This document shows, one piece after another, positions 13,301 through 24,399 of a stretch of 64,000 nt of DNA (positions are counted from its first letter, which is position 1; each line of letters starts with the position of its first letter). Below the pieces are notes generated by a model. It made no database searches. It was not told where the DNA came from and saw only the letters and a program-made list of their open reading frames with translations. The stretch covers positions 14,946,545-15,010,544 of the forward strand of contig NC_088790.1 in assembly GCF_949628265.1 (NCBI RefSeq), read 5' to 3'. A program made the position numbers and the translations under genes. Source of the stretch: Cloeon dipterum (Eukaryota; Arthropoda; Insecta; Ephemeroptera; Baetidae).

Positions 13301-16300
13301 AGAATTGATTCAAAATCGAATTTTAAAGCCAGTTTTCGTTCAATTATGATATATTTACAGAGTAGACTCAACTGGATGAGGTGTCATTTTTTTCCGGAAA
13401 AATCCCTAAATATTCGACTTTGGCTGGGAAAATTTGCAAATAGCTCATTAATGGTTTGAGTTAATGTATATTCAAACTTTCTGAGCAGCAAATTTCGTAA
13501 GCAAGAAGCAAATAATTTGATCCCAAGAATATTTTGGGAAGGATCTAAATCAAGTGACACCCCCCTTGGCAAGTGGTCTTCAGATTTTGATAAAATTCAG
13601 TGGAGATGTTGCCCTAGGGGACCTAAGTTGAACCCTAAAATATTAGGTGAAAATTCCAAAAATTGCCCATTTTACAGGGGTTAAAAATTTGAGATTTTTG
13701 AAAAAGGTGATGTTTTCGGCGATTTGTAACTTTGACTCTGTTTGTGGTAAACACAAAAATTTGGTATCCAAAATAATCTACGTTTAATGCCAAACAACTT
13801 CCCCACGACAACCAAATTCGTAGGTCAAAGGTCAAGGTCACTAAATTCGGGTCAAATTTTTCAAAAAAATCCCACACACCCTAGTACATAAAATTTTGAA
13901 AATTCAAAATAGCCAAAATGTGCCTCATATTCATGGTAACAACATATAAAAAATTGGCGAGACTTATTTTTTTCTTTTTCGAGATATTTTGAATTGAGTG
14001 TTAAAAACCGGTGTTTTCCGGGTCTTCTGATCATAAATAAAAACACGTTTTCCGCTTAATCTCAGCTTCTATGGGTCCGATTTAGAAAAACCGCATACCA
14101 TTTGATACGTAATGACCTCCCCTAGGTAATGCAAGGGATCATAAGGGTGCCCACCCCCTTCGAACCCTTAACCACCCCCTGGAAATCCGAAAAAATTTTT
14201 TTTTCAAATATTTACTCTCGAACTCGATTAATTAAGCAAAATACTAATCAAACATGTTTCAAAATAATTAAAATATAAAATATTTTCATTTACTTTGTAG
14301 AAAAATAATTTAAAAAAAGTAAAATTGCTATTAATAAATAATTTAAGTTTATTTTAAATATATAATTATTTTGGGTTTTTGTTTATTCAAAATAGCTGAT
14401 TTTTTATTTTTTTTAAAGAATTTTAAAATATATTTCATAATTTACAGTGTTTCTTTATAAATATAAAGAAATGCAACCAATACCAATAATTTGTTAAACA
14501 CACAATTTTCACCAAATGCTTATGGTTTAACAAATATTAATGGTTGCATTTATTTATAATAATAAAAGAAAACTCTAGAATATAAAATATATTTTAAGAT
14601 TCTTTAAAAAAATAAATAAATCAGCTATTTTGAATAAACAAAAACCGAAAATAATTATATATTTAAAATAAACTTAAATTATTTTATTAATAGCAATTTT
14701 ACTTTTTTAAAGTTATTTTTCTACAAAGTAAATGAAAATATTTTATATTTTAATTATTTTAAAACACGTTTGATTAGTATTTTGCTTAATTAATCGAGTT
14801 CGAGAGTAAATATTTGAAAAAAAAAATTTTTCGGATTTCCAGGGGGTGGTTAAGGGTTCGAAGGGGGTGGGCACCCTTATGATCCCTTGCATTACCTAGG
14901 GGAGGTCATTACGTATCAAATGGTGTGCGGTTTTTCTAAATCGGACCCATAGAAGCTGAGATTAAGCGGAAAACGTGTTTTTATTTATGATCAGAAGACC
15001 CGGAAAACACCGGTTTTTAACACTCAATTCAAAATATCTCGAAAAAGAAAAAAATAAGTCTCGCCAATTTTTTATATGTTGTTACCATGAATATGAGGCA
15101 CATTTTGGCTATTTTGAATTTTCAAAATTTTATGTACTAGGGTGTGTGGGATTTTTTTGAAAAATTTGACCCGAATTTAGTGACCTTGACCTTTGACCTA
15201 CGAATTTGGTTGTCGTGGGGAAGTTGTTTGGCATTAAACTTAGATTATTTTGGATACCAAATTTTTGTGTTTACCACAAACAGAGTCAAAGTTACAAATC
15301 GCCGAAAACATCACCTTTTTCAAAAATCTCAAATTTTTAACCCCTGTAAAATGGGCAATTTTTGGAATTTTCACCTAATATTTTAGGGTTCAACTTAGGT
15401 CCCCTAGGGCAACATCTCCACCGAATTTTATCAAAATCTGAAGACCACTTGCCAAGGGGGGTGTCACTTGATTTAGATCCTTCCTTTGGTTTTTAAATTT
15501 GAATAATTTTTTTGTTAATTTTCATTTAAGGATATTTTCCAATTTTTAATCAATTAATTTATATGTTTACGCATTGATTTAATTCTATGTAAAGGTACGT
15601 GCAGTTCAAAAAAGTCGCCGGGGGAAGCAGGTCAGAGTGTCGAATGGTCAGCGGAAGCGTCTTTACCAAGCACGTTTCTCACAGAGCAATGTCAACGCAA
15701 CTGACCAATCCTAAAATTTTGCTCCTCTCTGGCTCGGTCACCTTTGAGAGAGTCGAGGGAAAGTACTTGTCGTTGGAGCCGCTCATGTTGCAAGAGCGGG
15801 ACTACTTGGGCAACGTTGTGGCCCGAATCGTGTCCTTGGAGCCAGATGTTGTCCTTGTCGAGAACACAGTTAGCCGCATTGCTCAGGAAATGCTCTTGGA
15901 GCACCACATCACTCTGGTTCTGAACGTTAAGACTGTGGTCCTTGAGCGACTGGCTCGATTAACTCAGGTTACACTATATTGCTTTATTTTTGAATTTTAA
16001 GACCAGCATTCAAGTAGTTATCATTTTTAATTTGCTGCTGATTGAAAATATTTAGTCTCATTATTGATAAATTTGTGTCAATATCTATGTCTAAATAAAT
16101 ACTATTTTTTCAATACTATGATTAAAAATTTGTAATATTTAAAAAAATTCAATTCGGTTAGTGATTAACTATAAAATTATTTCACAACTCTTTGTTTTGC
16201 ATTGCTTTTATCTCAGACGAACTACAAATATAATTTTTTGTAGGTAAATTTCATATTTTTTATCTTTTGCTAAACTATTTAACCTTTAAGTTTGGTCTAA

Positions 16301-19300
16301 CTTTAGAAATTTGCTATAAATTCAGTTTGTCTAATGAGAAATCTATATTCAGGCTGATATGGTGAGATCTGTGGACGCAACCCTGAGCAAGTCATCACTT
16401 GGAATGTGTCACACCTTCACTGTGCGCAAATTTGAGGAGGACGATGGGGAAACCAAGTTTCTGATGTTTTTCGAAGGATGCGCGACACATCTGGGTTGCA
16501 CAACCCTTCTAAGAGGAGGCTCTCGCTCAGAACTGAAGCGGCTCAAGAAAGTAATGCAACACTTGATCTTGGCCAACTACAACTGGCGCCGCGAAATGTC
16601 TTTTCTGATGGACGAATTCGCTATGCCGCCTGCGCCTTTATTGCCACTGCAAAGCATTCCAACGCACGATACTTCCTTAGCCAGAGACGAGTAAGTTTCC
16701 AAAACACAGAAATTTATAAAGGTTTTAATTTTAATTCCTCTGGATGAAAAAACCTCACGTTCAATCTGCTTGATATTAAAAAAAAAACATTCTATTATAA
16801 CTGTCTGAAAACGAAATTTAAAAAGCTTATCCCATATTTCAGGTTGAATCTCATCATTTTTAAATTTTTGGCTCTATTGAAGTCTTAAACTTGCATTGAT
16901 TGTGCTCATAAATGGCCTAAAAAGTTGGACATTCAGAAAAATACATCCTCTTAAATTCCCAACCCTACTTTTCATCGATCTAAAAATATTCCTTCAATCT
17001 CATGCTTAATATCCAATTAAATTTTCTTCTCCTAGCTCATTTCCTGAGAAAGAAGAGGAGCCCTTTGTGGATCCGCTGCAAGCACCAGTGGATTCTCCAG
17101 AAGTGATCACTGACCCTCTGCAACAGTATCTCAAAGCAGCCACCTCGTTCGACGAGGATTTGCAGCAAACTTCAATTGCCAGCGACAGTGTTCACGCGGA
17201 AAACTCGAGATTTAAAGAGGCACTGGACCAAACCGTGCTCTCCTCCTCGCCTTTAGTAAACTTCAAGGTTCCGTACCTTGAAACGGAGGAGGGCTCCAAG
17301 AGCAGGCTCAGGCGATTCTTCCCAGAGCATGTATTTTGGTCTTCAATCCTGTTTCCACCTTGTCAAAAGTAAGTTTGGCTAAAGAGTGGATATTTGATAA
17401 CAAGACCATAAATAACTAGACCTTTTTTAATAATTAACATTATTTCGAAAGATCTGGAAAATGTTTTATTTTGTATCAAATTTTAAATTAAGATAATTAA
17501 ATTAAATTAAAAAATATCTCAAAAGGTGATCCATATAGAGCTTTTAATTAAGTGTTTACGTTTTAGCCATTTTTCACCCACTTTACTTTTGGTTCAATGT
17601 ACAAATTTGCGTTAGTGACATTTTCATTGTCAGATCAAATTTGTTTTATTAAATATGTCACGCTTTATTTTTTTTAGCTTTTTTACAATAATTTTTTCGC
17701 CGCTTTGTTAGTACAGAAAAATATAAATTTCAAGCTTAAAACTAAGATCAAATAAAAAAGTGTTAAAATTTTGTTTAATATTTTTAGTAACTTTTAGCCT
17801 CTAAGTTAAAAGTTTGCATTTTTTTAATGTTGGTGAAAAACTACAAACCTGAGTATCGTTTAGAAAAAACTATTTTTTATTGCTTAAAAAACCTTAAACT
17901 TAAATTATAAAATGGAAAAAATATTTGTTCTTGCATACTAGGAAAAATCAATTTTTTACTTTTGTTTCTTCTTCAATTAAAGTGACTGCCTTGAGGTGGA
18001 GGAGAAACGGAAACTCGGTCCTCCGTGCTACATCCGCGACGAGCACCCCCTGGTGCAAGCAAAGTTGACCCAGCCTGCCGACAGTACCGCCGTGCAGACA
18101 ATGCTGGCCAACTTTCGAGCCGTCGGAGGCAGGCTCAGGCATCCAAACGAGCCTCTGCCCGCAAATTCCTTTACAGAGAAGAAAGCTGAGGCAGAGGACG
18201 CGGAAAAGGCGCCGGTCGACGCTCTCAGTCCATTCAACCACCAGAAACTGGCCGTTCTTTTCTGCAGTTTCTCTCCAGACTCGACCAATTCCCCAGCTTT
18301 TTGCGTGAACCCATGGTTTGAATTCATTTATTTTCCAAATTGCATGCTAATTTTCTCTCAGGATTGTCCACATGGAGCTCTATGGCAAACATGACATTCC
18401 ACTCGGACAGTTTCTGGACGAGTACTGCTTCCGTAGAGCATACAATTGCCCATCTGAGAGTTGCTCCACTCCAATGCTGCGTCACATCAGGAGATTCGTC
18501 CACGACGGCAGCTGCATTCAAGTAATATTATTTTATCTTGATTAAATTTAAAAACCAGACCCATTTAAAAATTTCACAGGTGACGCTGAAACAGCTTGAC
18601 AGCCAGATTCCAGTGGAGGGGAACGCGATTCTCATGTGGAGCTGGTGTGTGGTCTGCAAAAAGAACTCGCCAGTGGTACCGATGTCCGTCGACTCGTGGT
18701 CGCTGTCCCTGGCCAAGTACCTGGAGCTGCGGTTCCACACTCCCTGCTACACCAGAAGAGGCAGAGAAAACACCTGTCGGCACTCTTTGCATCAGCAGCA
18801 CTATCAATATTTTGGCTACAAAGATATCATCGCCACCTTCAAGTACGTTTTAAAATTAAAAATAAATGTTTTGGTTTTGATTTGATTTTTTTAACAGGTA
18901 CAGCAAAGTGTTGATGTGGCATATATCGCTGCCGCCGGCTGTAATTCAAATTCCTTACAAAGCCAGCGAAGAAATCCAGTCTGTGGCCATTGAAGAGGTC
19001 AAACAGCTGGCACTAAAAGGCTATGAAGTTTTCTCGTCTGTGATTGAAAAACTCTGTGATATCGGGATTGAGGCTGATCCTGCTAAAAAAGATGGTGATT
19101 TTGCTTGGCTTTATCTTAATTAAATAACGACGCGTAATTTATAATTTAGTTGCAGAGTTTCTTTTGCATGTTCAAAGCGATTCAGAAAGTAACTGAGAAA
19201 TGTGACTAAGGCTGTGAAATTTGGATACTTTTCCTACATTTTTAATTGCTAAAAGTTGCATTAATTTTCAAACCATGTTTTTAAAAATTCCTTCTAAAAT

Positions 19301-22300
19301 TTGGTAAATTAAAAAATAAAATTCGCTAAAACCCTACAATAGATTGTTTCTTATCACGAAATTTTCTGAAAAATTCTAAATTTCACCTAGCCATTTATCT
19401 TCTCTCAAAAACTAATTAGTTAAATACGTTTTTCAGTGTTGACCAAACTGAAGGCTCAGCTCAACAAGGACAACTCTTGTTTCAAGACTAAAATCGAGGA
19501 CATCCAGATAAAACTGACTTCCCCAAGGCTTGATGTAAACAGATCTGAGTTTGAAGTGAGGGACCGGCTGTGGGACATAGAGGATAGTCTTCTGCAGCTG
19601 AAGCGGCTTATAGCTGAAGCAGTTTTTGTGTGGAACTCAAGAATTGCGGAGGTAGCCAAAAAGAAGGACGACAAAGCAAAGAAGAGCATGTCAGATACTT
19701 CGATCGATGTGCGTTGTTTTTTTTTCTTTTTAAAAACACAATTGAATTACCTGTTATAAATTCAGGGTGACCCAGCAAGCAGGGAGGCTGCTCCTTCTCC
19801 TCTGCCTTTGAGTGCTGACGAAAATTCTCAGTCTGAAAATCAGCTGGTAAAAAATTGAACGACACCAACATTACTTAATATATCAATTTTATTTCTGGCG
19901 CAGGTCAGCAATCTTCCGGACGTCCAGCCAAGTGGTTCTGATGGTGTCCTAGCGTCCAGTGCTGAGAACATTAAGAAAATTTCTAGTCTTGACGGTTTGT
20001 CGATTTTTGTATGCTTTTTGTACAAAGCTGTGAAACCCTAACCAGCTCTTGAGAAGGCTCCAGCAAAAATTACGCTTTAATTTTGATTCATTGTATCGCA
20101 ATTTTTTTTTATAAAATCGTTCTGAGGTGGATATGTAATGCAAAATTTCTTAAAGGTATGTTAACCTTAACCTGATTACTGACTTAAAATTGGTAAATAG
20201 TTCAAATTTTAAGTTAAAATGCTTTTTTTAAAAAAAATATTGCTTTACTTATCCACTCAAATTGCTTATATCATTGTTGCTGCTAGAGTTTTGTTATGAA
20301 CATAGAATGCTAAAATGTATAGATAGAAAATAATTGCACGTGTTTCGCATGTGTGTAGTTGTAGAAGCCAGCAGCGGCCTGTCGAGTGCAATCGATGTGT
20401 CTTTCGCCGAGGAAATCATTGACACTAACCTTGAAGGTACTACTTGTTGTTTGTTTTGTGAGCAAAATTCTTCTGTCAGACTAAACTGAAACGCCAACCC
20501 TTCATTGTAGTGCCTGACGTCGAGTTTGTTGGCGTCCAAAGCAGAGGGCACGAAAGGTCGCACTCGGAAGGCGACGGCAAAATTCCTTCCACAGTGGATG
20601 GCAGTTCAAAAGCAGTGGAGAAAAAGTTAAATGTCCAGAACCAGACTTCAGTCAAGCAGATCATTTCGCAACTGATAACCTCCACTTCTAATGTTTACAC
20701 CATTTTGGTGAGTCTGAACCAGATTTGTAATTTATCTGGTGTTTATAATTTATTTATAATTTATAATTTTAAGTAATTTTTAAATAACTAGATTTTTTAT
20801 TGCAACGACCTTGTTTTAATTCCTGATATCGTTCATGCAGTCTCCTCTTGGAGTAACAGAGCACCATTTGCTACCACAACCTGCCGGCCCCATGGTGGTC
20901 GTGAACACCAATGAACCTAGTTCAATCGTCGCCTACGCTCTCAGTTCTGCAGAATACCAGAAGAAACTAGCCGAATACCGTTTGGCGACCAATGTGGACG
21001 TTCCTGTTGCCAGGTAAATTGATTTTATTTAAACGTCTAGATCATTTTTAAAGAAAAAATTTTAAATGCTGATCAGAAATTTTATCAGAGCTTTAAATTG
21101 ATGTTGAATGAAGAGTGATCAATTTAATTTAATTAAACCACACACTCCCAATGAGAGTAATTTAGCCATACATGTTAAAGTAGGACACGTAGGACAGAAC
21201 ACCCGTTTTGATGAGAAAAAATGAATAATTTTGAAATGTTAAAACCTTGACTTTCCTGTAGTGAATTGGTTGCGTCTGGCGACTCAGTGAACTCGACCAA
21301 GAGGACTGTGCTTTCATTTCTGCGCGGTAACAGCAGTCCAAATTTAAACGCTGGCCGAACAGGAAGCCGCAACTCGGATGTGGACGCTGCCCAGAACACG
21401 TTCACTCCAGAAGAGGTTGGCCTGGATGAAAGCAAGAGCTCGAATAAGAGCAATAACATCTTAAACACATCTGTTAGCTCTTATATCGCATGGTTAGTTC
21501 ATGATATAATTAATTTATTGGATGCAGACTGCTGAGTCTACGATTGACGTGCGTTTCAATGACCACTCGACTACCTTCCACTGCCGCATTTTCCTCGCCG
21601 ACCAATTCAGTCAGCTCAGAGAGATCGTCTGTCCAGATGGAGAAGACAGTTTCATCCGGTCCTTGGCTGGCTGTGTCCAGTGGGCTGCCAGGGGAGGAAA
21701 GTCTGGCTCCACTTTCAGCAAGACAAAAGGTAATAGAATTATTTAAGCATTCTCAAATTACATCTCACAACTAACTCTTGGAGATCTTAGTGTTGTTTAT
21801 TCAAAATCATTTAAATTGTGTTTAACTCAACAAGTTAAGAAATTTTACCAGGAATAAATTTTCATTCATAGAGTTTAAAAAAGGAAATTACATCAGCTTT
21901 CAAAATTAGTTTCATTTCTTTGCTTTAAGGTTAACCACTAAAATTTTTCAAAATCCAGGACAATCATTTAGTAGAAAATTCAAGTTATTCTTGGAGTGTC
22001 AGTAATGATCCACCGATCGATTCTTCTTTGATCCAAATTTCATCTAAATTGAACAAAAATATTATTTTTAATTAATTTTGAAGTTTTGGTCACTTTCTTC
22101 AAATCCTCGAATTTAAAATTATTCACCCATTTTTAAATAATGGAAACCCGAGAGATCCCTATCAAGCTCCGTCAATCGGCTATGGCGCAAGAAAGAATAT
22201 TGTTCAATAAATGTTCTTCTAATTTCTTAAAAATGTCTTGTGCAAAAATTCTTTTAAAATTCAGTAGTCTTGATTATTCATGATTCTTGTCAGATCGCAC

Positions 22301-23681
22301 AATTTTAATAAGTAATTCGACTTCTGAAAAAAAAAACATCAGATGGCCTTAATTTTAAAGCTTCTAATATAAAATTTCAGATGATCGGTTTGTGTTGAAA
22401 GAGATGAGTCAAAACGAGGCGCAGCTCTTCTTGGAGGTGGCGCCGCACTACTTAAATTACATCAGGAGTTGCCTTGAGTGCGGGCAGCCGACCTTGCTGG
22501 GCAAAATAGTCGGCGCTTTTCGTATTTCTAGCCGTGGCATCAGCAGCAGCACGTCTAACAAGACTCATTTGCTGGTGATGGAGAATTTGTTCTACGGCAG
22601 GAGCATCACACAGCGCTTTGATCTAAAGGGCTCTGTGCGGAATAGACTTGTGGAAACGTCCGGCCCAAACGCTCAAGGAGAGGAAATCGTGCTTTTGGAT
22701 GAGAATCTGATCAAAAGTGAGTTTCTTATCATTTTTCTTTAATATTTAAATTATGAGGACATGCAAGATTAGCACAGAAACTTAATGGAAAATCGTTTTT
22801 GATTTTTTTTTCGTTTTTTTTTACATTTTTTCTCGCCTACAGTCAAATATTGTAAAATTCGTCAATTAAATAAGACAAGAAAAATTGTTGTTGCTTTTAA
22901 ATTTAATTAAATTAGGGTTTTATAATACATATTTATCCCTAGGATCCCGAGGCCAATCTGATATTACGACGATTAGTTCAAATCTCAGGCGGAAAACTGG
23001 GAAGTTTGCTCCTTACGGGATTGCGCCAATAAAGTTCCGCGTAAAAAGTATTTTCTGTCCTCTCTGTGTAGTTAAAGATTCCTTGTTTTAAGTAAATGTT
23101 GATCAAAGTTTAGCCAATTCATACAAATTTCTAGCTGGTGCTTGAACAGATTAAAACATAAAAATGTACGGGACACATTTTCGTTTGCATTTTCCTGTAC
23201 TTCTAGTGATTAAGTAATTTTGTGCAAAAAGCTACCATTTTGATCATTTCCAATTCATTCCAGTGTCCTGCGAGGCGCCATTGTACATCCAGCCGCACTG
23301 CAAGATGGTCCTGACCCTAGCCATTGAGAGAGACACGCAGTTTTTATCGTCACAGGCTGTGATGGACTACTCGCTTTTGGTGGGTCTTGACGAACAGAGA
23401 AAAGAACTTGTTCTCGGAATCATTGGTAAAATTATTTCCACTCTCACTTAACCCACATTATTTTTCAAAATTGTGATACAGATTACGTGCGCTTGTTTAC
23501 GTGGGACAAGAAGCTGGAGACCATGGTCAAATCGTCGGGAATCCTGGGTGGCCACGGAAAAATGCCGACCATCGTGTCGCCTGAAGTGTATCGCGCTCGC
23601 TTTGTAGCTGCCATGCATCGCTACTTTCTGCCTGTTCCAGACCAATGGACCGGACTTGGCTCAGGGGTCTTGGAAATTTAA
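10311..23681 (+). CDS. PIKfyve: 1-phosphatidylinositol 3-phosphate 5-kinase (PIKfyve/Fab1)
   Basis: Makes PI(3,5)P2 from PI3P on endosomes and lysosomes; in other animals it works in a complex with Vac14 and Fig4. Exons: 10311-10416, 10477-10613, 10876-10989, 11045-11234, 11353-11584, 11898-12113, 12323-12471, 12530-12664, 12712-12874, 12928-13089, 15595-15967, 16353-16690, 17036-17368, 17983-18315, 18362-18521, 18580-18842, 18898-19094, 19437-19708, 19766-19846, 19904-19994, 20359-20436, 20511-20707, 20841-21013, 21262-21472, 21528-21729, 22381-22716, 23264-23425, 23482-23681. The joined frame is 1867 codons plus stop, near the size of other insect Fab1 proteins. Domains: FYVE about 131-195 (WMPD, RRRHHCRVCG); DEP about 285-375; TCP1/GroEL-like about 540-770; Cys/His-rich PIKfyve-specific region about 985-1160; PIPK kinase about 1560-1867 with the ATP lysine in DRFVLKEM (K1642), DLKGS, MDYSLLVG (D1782) and the IID metal site (D1802). 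All key residues are intact. Start chosen as the ATG opening the frame into exon 2. Exon 24 has a weak donor (GTTAGC). Confidence 0.96.
13822..13840 (+). promoter_or_regulatory. Nuclear-receptor-like site array in left arm of the inverted repeat
   Basis: AGGTCAAAGGTCAAGGTCA combines a DR1 (two AGGTCA half-sites with one spacer base) with an overlapping TCAAGGTCA extended half-site, the known type for FTZ-F1/ERR-like monomers. The mirror copy is at 15181-15199. Binding is not shown by sequence alone. Confidence 0.4.
15181..15199 (-). promoter_or_regulatory. Nuclear-receptor-like site array in right arm of the inverted repeat
   Basis: Exact mirror copy of the 19-bp array at 13822-13840, read on the minus strand. 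Confidence 0.4.
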
Positions 23682-23741
23682 ATTAACATTCCCAGCAAAA
23701 TGTATATTATATTCAACTAAAACAACTTAAATTTTCTAGGA

Positions 23742-23747
23742 AATAAA
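23742..23747 (+). terminator. Poly(A) signal of PIKfyve
   Basis: AATAAA about 60 bases after the PIKfyve stop codon at 23679-23681, the first such hexamer downstream. Confidence 0.6.
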
Positions 23748-24331
23748 AAAAATTGGAAATTTACTATTTTCATTTCTTTCCTGTGGAAAAAGGGAGTAGC
23801 TCTCTGTTATCATTTATTGTATTTTGAAATTAAAAACCGATTTTAGAGCCCAAGAACGTGAAGATTTCCAGCCATATATTTTTTTTTAATAAAAATAAAA
23901 ATATTAATGTATTTATACATTTTATATTTCTTGCAAGGAAACTCTTAGGATTCAACGTAATAGTTTTTGGTGAAATTATTGAAATTGTGTAGTATCCAAC
24001 AAGTTAAAGAGGAATCACCAGGGAGAAATTTATGATTTAAAAGAAGATTAAATATCCTTGTTAAAAGTGACAGAAATATTGAAAATCATTGCAAAAACTG
24101 AAATAATGACACCGGTCAACGTAAATCAAGTTTTTTTTTGGAAAAATAACAGCTATTTAAAAATACACTTGAATTTTTAAAAATTTGTATTTTATTGTTC
24201 ACCAGACAATATGTATTGATGTAGACTTGAAAAATATCACAATGACTTACAAGCTATATATTTATGATAATGTATATTCTTCTTTATTCTTGCTAATAGT
24301 CAATACAGTAAAATGAAATATGTAATTGTTT
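23748..24331. other. Intergenic spacer between convergent PIKfyve and sulfotransferase genes
   Basis: About 700 bp separate the two stop codons. The spacer is AT-rich with no supported gene; it holds the two 3' ends. Confidence 0.6.
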
Positions 24332-24337
24332 TTTATT
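24332..24337 (-). terminator. Poly(A) signal of the sulfotransferase gene
   Basis: TTTATT on the plus strand, AATAAA on the minus strand, about 63 bases after the stop codon at 24402-24400. Confidence 0.5.
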
Positions 24338-24399
24338 TAATTATCTCTTTTACTGTAATAACAAGCAAGAATAAATTCAAATATAAAAGCTGCAGTCTG

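Larger units (their letters stand above)
13537..15484. mobile_element. Foldback-type element: ~960-bp near-perfect inverted repeat in PIKfyve intron 10
   Basis: Left arm 13537-14499 and right arm 14525-15484 are reverse complements with only scattered mismatches and small indels, around a 25-bp spacer (14500-14524). The outer ends read GGAAGGATCTAAATCAAG and its complement. A possible 4-bp target duplication (TTTG) flanks it. The arms hold identical short open frames, as expected from symmetry, but no recognisable transposase. The inner ~350 bp of each arm is very AT-rich, and the outer part carries a nuclear-receptor-like site array. It sits between exons 10 and 11, in a 2.5 kb intron that would otherwise be about 550 bp. 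Transcribed, it would fold into a long hairpin. It is either a foldback transposon or a tail-to-tail duplication of one repeat unit. Confidence 0.9.

Noticed and set aside
13861..15386. Identical 61- and 80-codon open frames in the two arms of the inverted repeat
   Set aside because: Their identity follows from the palindrome. Composition is that of AT-rich repeat sequence, with no transposase or known motif.
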